A stretch of 14,966 nucleotides of DNA from Gammaproteobacteria bacterium (GTDB taxonomy: Bacteria > Pseudomonadota > Gammaproteobacteria > Xanthomonadales > Xanthomonadaceae): NCBI GenBank assembly GCA_030431185.1, contig JAUIJO010000050.1:1-14966 (forward strand), given 5' to 3'. A program made the translations under genes and the position numbers. Shown here piece after piece: positions 7,594 to 14,966 of this stretch. The first letter of the stretch is position 1. Each line of letters opens with the position of its first letter. Under the pieces are notes generated by a model that ran no database searches, was not told where the DNA came from, and was given only the letters and a program-made list of their open reading frames with translations.

Positions 7594-8166
7594 ATGTCAT
7601 TCCTGCATCGAACCGCCGCCCTCCCCGCCCTCGCCGGCCTGGCCCTCGCCTTCGCCGCAGCGCCGGCCGCCGCCGCCGACTACGTGCAGGCGCCGGGCTC
7701 GGCCCTGACCTTCGCCAGCCAGTACCAGGGCGAAGTGTTCGTCGGCCGCTTCCCGGACTTCCGGACCACCTTCAGCTTCGACCCCGCCGCGCTGGACTCG
7801 GCCCGTCTGGACGTGGTGATCCCGCTGGGCACCGCCAGCACCCGGAACCCCGAGCGCGACGAAACCCTGCTGGGCAGCGATTTCTTCTTCGCCAGCAAGT
7901 TTCCGGAAGCCCGTTTCCAGGCCACGCGTTTCCGCGCGCTCGACGACGGCCGCTATGCCGCCGATGGAACGCTCAGCCTGCGGGGGATCAGCAAGCCGGT
8001 CACGCTGACCTTCGAATGGACGCCGGGCGCTGCGCCGGTGCTGACGGGCAAGGCGACCGTACCGCGCCTGGCCTTCGATGTCGGTGGCGGCGACTGGTCG
8101 GATGTCTCCGACCTGCCCAACGCGGTGGCGGTGAGCACCCGCGTGGTGTTCAGTCCGGCGAAATAG
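7594..8166 (+). CDS. YceI-family periplasmic protein, standard length
   Basis: A 190-residue exported YceI protein. Residues 1-28 form an alanine-rich signal peptide (AAAPAAAADY). The single lipocalin-like barrel fills the rest, with LLGSDFFFASKFPEARF (92-108), the family signature LRGISKPVTLTF (129-140) and a closing GGGDWSDVSDLPNAV segment. GAGGA with about 6-base spacing supports ATG 7594. It is the third gene of the yceI-b561-yceI operon and has no cysteine and no acidic tail, unlike the first copy, so the two are diverged paralogues rather than recent duplicates. Polyisoprenoid or quinone binding follows from the family. Its last 17 bases overlap the end of the convergent gene on the other strand, and no separate terminator was seen. 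Confidence 0.95.
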   Translation: MSFLHRTAALPALAGLALAFAAAPAAAADYVQAPGSALTFASQYQGEVFVGRFPDFRTTFSFDPAALDSARLDVVIPLGTASTRNPERDETLLGSDFFFASKFPEARFQATRFRALDDGRYAADGTLSLRGISKPVTLTFEWTPGAAPVLTGKATVPRLAFDVGGGDWSDVSDLPNAVAVSTRVVFSPAK

Positions 8167-8845
8167 CATCCCCGGACCGCAGCGTCCAGCATGCCGTTGC
8201 GCCGTCGGGTCCCTGCAGGCACAGCTCGTCGTGCCCGATGGCGAACGCATGGGCGGTGCCGGACTTCATCAGCACCACGCCTTCCCAATGGGCATCGTCG
8301 CTGCCGGTTCGCAGCAGGCGGGCCTGCAAGGTCCGGGCCGCGCGCGAGGGTCCGCTGGCGCGCTCGAAGGCCTGTCGGACGCCGCCAAGGTCGAGCCCCG
8401 GGGGCAGGCTGGTCACCGCGCCGGTGAGGATGAAGCGTTCGATCGAATCGCCTACGCCTCCATCCAGGTAGTCCGCCAGCGCACGCCCCGGCACCGCGCC
8501 GGCCGACGCTGCCGTGCCCTTCACCAGGTCGACGTCGGGCGGCGGTGTGCCGGCGATCCCCGCCTGGGCGACGAGGGGCATCGCCAGCACCAGCAGCGCG
8601 GCGCACCAGCGACGCAGGCGGTCGCCGTCGAACGGCCAGTCCAGTTCCACGCCCCGGGCGGTGTCGCGCAGCACGGGCACGCGCGCCCCGTAGCGCGCTT
8701 CGAGTCCTTCGTCGCCGTCGATGAAGACGCTTTCGAAGTCGGGCACGCGGACCTCGGCCAGGACGTCCAGGGCCAGGTCGCAGAGGTGGCAGTCGTCGCG
8801 CTGGTACAGCACCAGGGTGGGGGTCGACGGGGTCGGCTCGGGCAT
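8150..8845 (-). CDS. Glutaredoxin-like (DUF836-type) domain fused to an exported-looking domain of unknown function
   Basis: One open frame of 231 residues that looks like two proteins joined. Residues about 8-80 are a small thioredoxin-fold domain like the DUF836 glutaredoxin family: LVLYQRDDCHLCDLAL with redox pair C19 and C22, then VPVLRD and ELDWPFDGDRLRRW, where the stand-alone family normally ends. Directly after comes a hydrophobic stretch CAALLVLAMPLVAQAG (81-96) that resembles a signal-peptide core, then about 135 residues with no family I recognise, containing C209 and C219. ATG 8845 has GGA upstream. No good start codon lies before the hydrophobic stretch; GTG within it (V86) would truncate it. 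It may be a real fusion that anchors the redox domain at the membrane, or two genes merged by loss of a stop or by a base error. Its 3' end overlaps the convergent yceI. Confidence 0.75.
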   Translation of the reverse strand: MPEPTPSTPTLVLYQRDDCHLCDLALDVLAEVRVPDFESVFIDGDEGLEARYGARVPVLRDTARGVELDWPFDGDRLRRWCAALLVLAMPLVAQAGIAGTPPPDVDLVKGTAASAGAVPGRALADYLDGGVGDSIERFILTGAVTSLPPGLDLGGVRQAFERASGPSRAARTLQARLLRTGSDDAHWEGVVLMKSGTAHAFAIGHDELCLQGPDGATACWTLRSGDAISPD

Positions 8846-8888
8846 CTTCGATCCGGTGGGGTGTTCAGCCCCGGCGCGGGTGGGGCCG

Positions 8889-8894
8889 TAGAAT
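8889..8894 (+). promoter_or_regulatory. Likely -10 element of sdaA
   Basis: TAGAAT is a good sigma-70 -10 match in the 102 bases between the divergent glutaredoxin fusion and sdaA. Transcription would begin near 8901, giving a leader of about 48 bases. No clear -35 is seen at 17 bases; TTCAGC at 8864-8869 is poorly matched and 19 bases away. The same A/T patch read on the minus strand gives TATTCT (8896-8891), which could serve the divergent gene. Confidence 0.4.
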
Positions 8895-8903
8895 AGCGTG
8901 TCG

Positions 8904-8944
8904 CCCCGCTTGCCATCCCTCGCGGGGACAATCCGGAGTTGTCC
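8904..8944 (+). promoter_or_regulatory. Two overlapping hairpins in the sdaA leader, one holding the ribosome-binding site in its loop
   Basis: Stem 1 pairs CCCCGC (8904-8909) with GCGGGG (8922-8927). Stem 2 pairs GGACAA (8926-8931) with TTGTCC (8939-8944) around a 7-base loop TCCGGAG that contains the GGAG (8935-8938) used by sdaA. The stems share 8926-8927, so they cannot both form completely. This geometry could tune translation start. The stems are short (6 bp each), so chance is possible. Confidence 0.35.
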
Positions 8945-8947
8945 AAC

Positions 8948-10330
<1,383 letters not shown>

Positions 10331-10339
10331 AACAGAAAA

Positions 10340-10367
10340 GGAGCGAGGCGGCGTCCCGCCTCGCTCC
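10340..10367 (-). terminator. Intrinsic terminator of the subtilase gene, possibly bidirectional with sdaA
   Basis: A perfect 12-bp stem, GGAGCGAGGCGG (10340-10351) with CCGCCTCGCTCC (10356-10367), and a 4-base loop lie between the convergent sdaA stop (10330) and protease stop (10395). Read on the minus strand the hairpin is followed by TTTTCTGTT, a usable T-tract, so it terminates the protease. On the plus strand no T-run follows, but the strong stem may still stop or protect the sdaA transcript. Confidence 0.88.
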
Positions 10368-10394
10368 GACCAGGACCCGCCCGGTCCAAGGGGA

Positions 10395-12212
10395 TCAGTA
10401 CAGTCCGAGCAGGGTGACGTTGCTGAACACCGTTTCCCCGACCACGCGCACGTAGTACGTGCCGGCCGCGGGGTTGGTCATCACGACCGCTTCGCTGTTG
10501 CCCGGACGCGCCGACTTGCGATCGAAGTCGAGGTCCGACGCCGGCCGGTCGTAGGCCACGTAGATCGACACGTCGCCGCTACCCCCGTACGTACGCAGGT
10601 TCAGGCTGCGTGCGCCCTCCGGGACGCTGATCTGGTACAGGCGGCTGTCGCCGGCGGCCCCGTTGAGTCCCGTTTCCGGTACGCGGTTGGCCAGCGCGAT
10701 GGCTTCTTCGTCGGGCAGGTCTTCGGTGGCCTTCGCGACGGCCAGGGCTGCGTTGAGGATGCCGGTGCCCTGCTGCCTGTTGCTCGGCGGCGCGACGGTG
10801 AAGGGCGTCGCGGTCGCGCGCAGGACGTTCTTGACCTGTTCCGGGGTGAGCGGAGCGCGACCGGCGTCGATCGCAGCCGCCTGCATCAGCGCCACGGCAC
10901 CCGCGACATGCGGCGCCGCCTGGGACGTGCCGATCATGCCGATGATGGCGTCGCCCTCGGGGCTTGGAACGGGATCCGTGCTGCTGCTGTTGCCCAGCGA
11001 CCAGATCCAGCGATTCTCCGGATCCGAACCGCTGGTGGCGTTGCCACCCGGGGCCGTCAGCGCGACCGCGGCGCCGTAGTTCGAGAAGTAGGAACGCGCG
11101 CCATCGTCGCCCGAGGCACCGACGGTGATGACACCGGCGCAGCTGGCCGGCGAGAAATTGGACGCGTCCTGGTTGTCGTTGCCCGCGGCCACGACCACGG
11201 TCACGCCGCGACCGATCGCACCGTCGATCGCCGCCTGGGTCACCGGATCCTCGCTGCATCGACGCGCGCCGCCGAGGCTGAGGTTGATCACCTCGGCCGG
11301 CGTCGGGTTGTCCGCCACGCCGTCGACGCTGCCGCCCGATGCCCAGACGATGGCGTCGGCGATGTCGGAGGTGTACCCGCCGCCGCGTCCCAGGACGCGC
11401 ACCGGCTGCACCTTGGCGTTGAACGCAACGCCGGCGACGCCGGTTGCGTTGTCGGTGACGGCGGCCACGGTGCCTGCCACGTGGGTGCCATGCCAGCTGC
11501 TGTTGCGGGTCTCGGTGTAGTCGCCCGCGTCGTGGGCGTCGTCGTCGCGACCGTCGCCGTCGCCGGCCACGGCCGGGTCATGGATGAAGTCGTAGCCGGG
11601 GATGATGTTGGCCGCGAGGTCACGATGGTCTACGTAGCCGGTGTCCAGGACCGCGACCACCACGCCCTCGCCCGTGGACGCGTCCCACGCCGCGGGGGCA
11701 TGGATGCCGACGTCGGTGTTCATGTAGTCCCACTGCAACTGCGTGAAATAGGTGTCGTCCGGGACGAAGTCCGTGGCCTGTTTCAGGAAATCCTCCTGCA
11801 CGTATTCCACCGAGGGGTCGGCGCGCAACTGCTCGAGCAGGCGCGTGGCGTCCACGGCGTCCAGCTTCCGGGACACGCGCACGACGTCGCCGCCGGCGGC
11901 GAGGTGGCGCAGGTGCTCGACGCCCAGCTTCGAGCGTGAGGCACCGCCGACACCCGCGCGCGCGGCGGCGTCACGGATGCTTCCGGCCACGTCGAGCTGG
12001 CGCGACCGCGCCATCGGGCCGGTGCGGTACTTGACGATGAACCGGTCGGTACCCGCCGCGGCAGTGCTGCTGGCGAGCGCGACACCGGGCTGCGCCTGCT
12101 TCAGGCGGGGCATCGGGGCCGGGCCCGCCGCCATCGCGGTTCCGGCACAGAGTGCCATCACGATAGCGGTGGCGAGGGGGACCTGAACGGCTTTGCTGAA
12201 CTTTGCTTTCAT
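10395..12212 (-). CDS. Secreted S8 subtilisin-like serine protease with propeptide and C-terminal PPC-like domain
   Basis: A 605-residue exported endopeptidase. It has a signal peptide 1-29 (ALCAGTAMAA), a propeptide at about 57-148 with the I9-like phrase DRFIVKYRTG and SVEYVQEDF, and a subtilase domain at about 160-495. The catalytic triad is D190 (VVAVLDTG), H241 (HGTHVAGT) and S430 (GTSQAAPHVAGA), with oxyanion N345 (AAGNDN). An acidic loop DGDGRDDDAHDAGD (218-231) may bind calcium. C319 and C358 could pair. Residues about 510-605 form a beta-rich domain resembling the pre-peptidase C-terminal (PPC) domain, usually removed on maturation. ATG 12212 was chosen because the signal peptide starts there, with GAGAAG upstream; the frame is open to 12335, but that extension is proline-rich and lacks export features. 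Similar proteases of Xanthomonas and Lysobacter are secreted, probably by type II secretion. It lies 129 bases downstream of the adhesin on the same strand. Confidence 0.95.
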   Translation of the reverse strand: MKAKFSKAVQVPLATAIVMALCAGTAMAAGPAPMPRLKQAQPGVALASSTAAAGTDRFIVKYRTGPMARSRQLDVAGSIRDAAARAGVGGASRSKLGVEHLRHLAAGGDVVRVSRKLDAVDATRLLEQLRADPSVEYVQEDFLKQATDFVPDDTYFTQLQWDYMNTDVGIHAPAAWDASTGEGVVVAVLDTGYVDHRDLAANIIPGYDFIHDPAVAGDGDGRDDDAHDAGDYTETRNSSWHGTHVAGTVAAVTDNATGVAGVAFNAKVQPVRVLGRGGGYTSDIADAIVWASGGSVDGVADNPTPAEVINLSLGGARRCSEDPVTQAAIDGAIGRGVTVVVAAGNDNQDASNFSPASCAGVITVGASGDDGARSYFSNYGAAVALTAPGGNATSGSDPENRWIWSLGNSSSTDPVPSPEGDAIIGMIGTSQAAPHVAGAVALMQAAAIDAGRAPLTPEQVKNVLRATATPFTVAPPSNRQQGTGILNAALAVAKATEDLPDEEAIALANRVPETGLNGAAGDSRLYQISVPEGARSLNLRTYGGSGDVSIYVAYDRPASDLDFDRKSARPGNSEAVVMTNPAAGTYYVRVVGETVFSNVTLLGLY

Positions 12213-12341
12213 CGCTGTCTTCTCTGTTGATCCAACTGAAGGGATTTCGGGGGAATGGCCCTGCGCAGCCTCGTGCGGGGCCGGGTGTTCTCGGGGGAAC
12301 GGAATGGCGGGTGGGGGGGCAGTCCCTTGCCCCATGGCGCG
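12213..12341 (-). other. Intergenic spacer between adhesin and protease, with a weak hairpin
   Basis: The spacer holds one short stem, TGCCCC/GGGGCA with a 6-base loop (12316-12333), just after the adhesin stop. It lacks a T-tract on the minus strand, so it is at best a weak terminator. No convincing promoter was seen for the protease, leaving read-through from the adhesin possible. Confidence 0.3.
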
Positions 12342-14966
12342 TTACCAGCCGAAGCCCATGCCCACGCCGGCCGACGACTCGTCGCTGCTGAACGAACCGC
12401 CGAAGGTCACCGTCGCGCGCTCGGAGATGGCCCGTTGGTAGCCGACGGAAAGTGCTTGTTCGCCGCCCTGGAAGCCCACGCCGACGCCGACCCGGTTCTG
12501 CGTCCGCACGCCCGCGGCGCTCACCGCCATGTTCATCATCGCGGCATTCATCGCGCCCATGCGGTCGATCCGCTGGTCCTGCTCGCCCAGGCGCGCCCAG
12601 ACGTCTTCCTGCAGCTGGCCGAACTGGTCGTTCATCGCCTGCACCTTCATGTCGGTGTAGGAGTTGGCGGAATGCAGGGTCTGCGTGGCGGTGGTGTCGG
12701 TGTAGGCCTTGGCGGTCGACAGCGACTGGCTGGCCACGCTGTCGGCGTAGCCATTCGCGGAGGCAAGCGTCGCGGTATCCCCGGCCGCCACCTGACCCAC
12801 GTTGGCGGCATCGGTGTCGGCCACGCCTTCGGCGACGTGGGTCACCTTGCGCTCGTTGCCGGTGCTGCCCACCGACACGGTGCGGGCCTCGTCGGCCACC
12901 GAACCCTGGCCCAACGCAACCGCACCGTCGGCCGTGGCGCTCGCGCCCTGGCCGACCGCCGTGCCGGAGGCCGAGGTCACGGATGCATCGCCTCCGACCG
13001 CGACCGAATCCGTCGCGACGTCGGCGACCGTCGCGCCGTTTCCGATTGCGGTGCCATTGCTGGCTCCGACGTGGGCGTCGTTGCCAACGGCGGTGTCGTT
13101 GATGTCCCGCGCATGGCTGCCGGTGCCCACGGCCACGCCGTCACCGGTGCCTGCTACCGGCGCATTGCCATTGCCGGTGCCGTTGCCGTTGCCGTTTCCA
13201 TTGCCATTGCCGTTGCCGTTGCCCGGCTTGCTTTCGAGCGTGGCCACGCGCCCGTCCAGGCTGGAAAGTGCGGTGTCCACCGCGCCCAGGGCGTCGCCGA
13301 CGTTTCCGTAGCTGCCGCCCTGGATCGCATAGTTGGGCGCCACCAGCATGCCGTCCGGGCCGATGGCGGCGCCGCCGCCCAAGGCCTGGACCACCGAATC
13401 CATCTGCGACACGTTCACCGCGTCCATCGCCTGCGTGCCTGCCTTGACGTTGCCCAGGGTCGTGCCTTCCCCACCCGCGAGCGTCACGCTGTCCTTGTCC
13501 TCGTCGTCGTAGGCAACGAGCCCGTCGACGTCGACGCTGGCATCGGCCACCGCCGCATCCAGCTGTGCTTTGTTGACCGCGTCCGTCGCCTCGATGCCCT
13601 CGGCGAGATTGCCGATGCGGGTGCCTTCGGCGCCGTCGAGGGTGATGCTGCCGTGGCCATCGGCGTCGTAGGCCACGACGTTGGCGATCGTGCCCGTGAC
13701 CGTACCCATCTGGCTTTCGAGCGAACCGACGCGGCTGTTGGTCTCGAACAGCTGCCCGCCGTTCACCGCTTCGGTGCCCCCTTCGACCACTTCGCCGGCA
13801 GCGACGTTGCGCAACACCGTGCCATCGGCGCCGGCGAACGTCACCACGCCCTTGTCGGCATCGTCGTAGGCCACCGCGCTGGACGCGAGGCTGTCCACGT
13901 CGCCGGCCACCAGGTCGAGCTGCGCCTTGTTGACCGCATCGGTCGCCTCGGTGCCGGCCGCCACGTTGACGACCTGGCGCTCACCGCCCTCCGTGCCGAC
14001 GGACACCGTGTCGGCGCGGGAGGCGACCGAGCCGCTGCCCAGCGCCACGCTGTTGGTCGCCGCGGCATCGACGCGCGCCCAGGCACCCAGCGCCGAGCCT
14101 TCCGATGCCAGTACGTTCGCGGTCCAGCCCACGGCCAGCGATGAATCGCCGAAGCTGCGTGCGCCCGCGCCCAGCGCGGTGGCACCGTCGCGCGGGGCCG
14201 ATGCATGCGCGCCCAGAGACGTGGACCAGTCGCCCATCGACTTCGCGCTGCTGCCCACCGCCGTGCCGCCCAGGCCGCCGGCGTTGGTCCACGAACCCAG
14301 TGCGGTGCTCTCGGTGTTGGTGGCACGCGCCATCATGCCGAAGGACGCGCCGAACACACCGCTGGCATCGCTGTTCATGCCCACGGCGACCGCGCCCAGC
14401 CCGTTGGCCGAGGCCGGCACGAAATCGCCGTTGATGCCCCCGCCCTCTCCTTCGTGCGGACCGAACGCGGTGTACTGGGTGGCCTCCTCCAGCTGGCCGA
14501 CATTGACCGCATCGGTGGCCTCGCTACCGGCGGCCACGTTGGTGACCTGGCGTTCGTTGCCGACGCTGCCCACCGACACCGTGTTGGCGCGGTCGGCCAC
14601 GCTGCCGTAGCCGATCGCCGTGCTGAAGGCCTCCAGCGCCGTGGCACCGCTGCCCAGGGCCGACGATCCCTCGCCCAGCGCCAGGCTGCCGCTGCCGGTG
14701 GCAGTGGAATAATCGCCATCGGCATAGCTGTTGGCACCGTACGCGCTGCTTTGCTCGCCATTGGCGACGCTGTTTGCGCCCGCGGCCACCGACTGCTCGC
14801 CGAGCGCCAGTGCGTCGTCGCTGCCGTCGCCGGCACCGTCGGCGGCCAGGTAATGGTTCGCCTCGCCCATCGCCGCGTCGAGCTGCGCCTTGTTGACCGC
14901 ATCGGTCGCCTCGGTGCCGGCCGCCACGTTGACGACCTGGCGCTCGCCGCCCTCCGTGCCGACGGA
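12342..14966 (-). CDS. Trimeric autotransporter adhesin, YadA/Hia-type (5' end beyond window)
   Basis: The C-terminal 874 residues of a surface adhesin that trimerises and anchors itself in the outer membrane; the frame is open to the right edge, so the signal peptide and first heads are missing. Head clusters made of YadA-like short repeats (for example STALGSWTNAGGLGGTAVGSSA) occupy visible residues about 45-130, 175-310 and 602-700. Conserved necks (ATDAVNVGQL or ATDAVNKAQL) and VSVG..NERQV segments follow each. A stalk with repeated VAYDD..KGVVTFAG units spans about 345-580, then a GN linker (582-601). A coiled coil (AMNDQFGQLQEDVWARLGEQ) precedes the YadA anchor, about 805-874, ending in W before TAA, as needed for assembly by the BAM complex. 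The head close to the membrane anchor, after the stalk, is unusual placing. Role: probably attachment or biofilm; target unknown. Possibly co-transcribed with the downstream protease. Confidence 0.95.
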   Translation of the reverse strand, partial: SVGTEGGERQVVNVAAGTEATDAVNKAQLDAAMGEANHYLAADGAGDGSDDALALGEQSVAAGANSVANGEQSSAYGANSYADGDYSTATGSGSLALGEGSSALGSGATALEAFSTAIGYGSVADRANTVSVGSVGNERQVTNVAAGSEATDAVNVGQLEEATQYTAFGPHEGEGGGINGDFVPASANGLGAVAVGMNSDASGVFGASFGMMARATNTESTALGSWTNAGGLGGTAVGSSAKSMGDWSTSLGAHASAPRDGATALGAGARSFGDSSLAVGWTANVLASEGSALGAWARVDAAATNSVALGSGSVASRADTVSVGTEGGERQVVNVAAGTEATDAVNKAQLDLVAGDVDSLASSAVAYDDADKGVVTFAGADGTVLRNVAAGEVVEGGTEAVNGGQLFETNSRVGSLESQMGTVTGTIANVVAYDADGHGSITLDGAEGTRIGNLAEGIEATDAVNKAQLDAAVADASVDVDGLVAYDDEDKDSVTLAGGEGTTLGNVKAGTQAMDAVNVSQMDSVVQALGGGAAIGPDGMLVAPNYAIQGGSYGNVGDALGAVDTALSSLDGRVATLESKPGNGNGNGNGNGNGNGTGNGNAPVAGTGDGVAVGTGSHARDINDTAVGNDAHVGASNGTAIGNGATVADVATDSVAVGGDASVTSASGTAVGQGASATADGAVALGQGSVADEARTVSVGSTGNERKVTHVAEGVADTDAANVGQVAAGDTATLASANGYADSVASQSLSTAKAYTDTTATQTLHSANSYTDMKVQAMNDQFGQLQEDVWARLGEQDQRIDRMGAMNAAMMNMAVSAAGVRTQNRVGVGVGFQGGEQALSVGYQRAISERATVTFGGSFSSDESSAGVGMGFGW
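13164..13223 (-). repeat. Hexamer repeat coding a Gly-Asn linker in the adhesin
   Basis: Ten near-identical 6-base units (GGCAAC or GGCAAT, with one GGAAAC and one GGCACC) encode seven GN, one GT and two GN. The unit keeps the reading frame, so slippage would change linker length, not switch the gene off. It separates the stalk from the membrane-proximal head. Confidence 0.9.
13914..14003 (-). repeat. 90-bp direct repeat, copy 1 (partner at 14877-14966)
   Basis: Bases 13914-14003 match 14877-14966 with a single difference (A/G), by direct reading. Each codes a VSVGTEGGERQVVN segment plus the neck ATDAVNKAQLD. The copies are 963 bases apart, exactly 321 codons, in the same frame. Confidence 0.9.
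14877..14966 (-). repeat. 90-bp direct repeat, copy 2 (runs to window edge)
   Basis: Partner of 13914-14003. The match reaches the last base of the window, so the real repeat may be longer. It encodes the neck before the first visible head cluster. Confidence 0.9.

Noticed and set aside
8939..8947. TTG at 8939 as the sdaA start
   Set aside because: It touches the GGAG with no spacing; ATG 8948 has correct spacing and the usual family N-terminus.
12213..12335. Protease start at 12335
   Set aside because: The extra 41 residues are proline-rich and precede a normal signal peptide that starts at 12212, so they would block export.
13164..13223. Hexamer repeat as an on/off phase-variation switch
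   Set aside because: Units of six bases keep the frame, so copy changes alter only linker length.
12255..14144. A 629-codon plus-strand frame opposite the adhesin
   Set aside because: Its His/Ala/Val repeats mirror the adhesin's repeats on the other strand; no ribosome-binding site or domain.
12800..14966. Regular repeats as a CRISPR-like array
   Set aside because: The repeats are coding, vary in length and sequence, and match adhesin head and neck motifs; there is no constant repeat-spacer spacing.

Overview
This window is high-GC DNA that reads best as a chromosomal segment of a Xanthomonadaceae-type gammaproteobacterium (Lysobacter, Luteimonas or Xanthomonas relatives). The basis is strong G/C bias at third codon positions, a two-propeller hybrid sensor kinase next to a TonB-dependent receptor, a YceI / cytochrome b561 / YceI cluster, an exported subtilase with a C-terminal PPC-like domain, and an iron-sulfur L-serine dehydratase. 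The genus is inferred from family composition, not from a marker gene. No tRNA, rRNA, CRISPR array, insertion sequence or phage gene was recognised.

Layout: (1) Positions 1-6065, minus strand, are a compact apparent operon read right to left. It holds a periplasmic-propeller hybrid histidine kinase, a small DUF2946-like membrane protein starting 10 bases after the kinase stop, and a TonB-dependent outer-membrane receptor cut by the left edge. (2) Positions 6232-8166, plus strand, diverge from the kinase: a YceI protein with an unusual acidic tail, a cytochrome b561 overlapping it by ATGA, and a second YceI protein. (3) Positions 8150-8845, minus strand, converge on the second yceI with a 17-base overlap; this frame fuses a glutaredoxin-like domain to an exported-looking domain of unknown function. 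(4) Positions 8948-10330, plus strand, are sdaA, whose leader can fold into two competing hairpins. (5) A 12-bp perfect hairpin at 10340-10367 separates sdaA from the convergent subtilase. (6) Positions 10395-12212, minus strand, are a secreted S8 protease. (7) Positions 12342-14966, minus strand, are the C-terminal 874 residues of a trimeric autotransporter adhesin that runs off the right edge.

How the genes may work together: the kinase, DUF2946 protein and receptor look like a sense-and-import unit for an unknown ligand, possibly a metal chelate or an oligomeric nutrient. The YceI/b561/YceI set is probably a membrane redox or isoprenoid-quinone handling unit. The adhesin and protease are same-strand surface or secreted proteins and may be co-expressed.

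The points most worth following are the kinase-DUF2946-receptor operon, the glutaredoxin fusion, the paired hairpins over the sdaA ribosome-binding site, and a 90-bp near-identical in-frame repeat in the adhesin that could remove or duplicate a 321-codon module.
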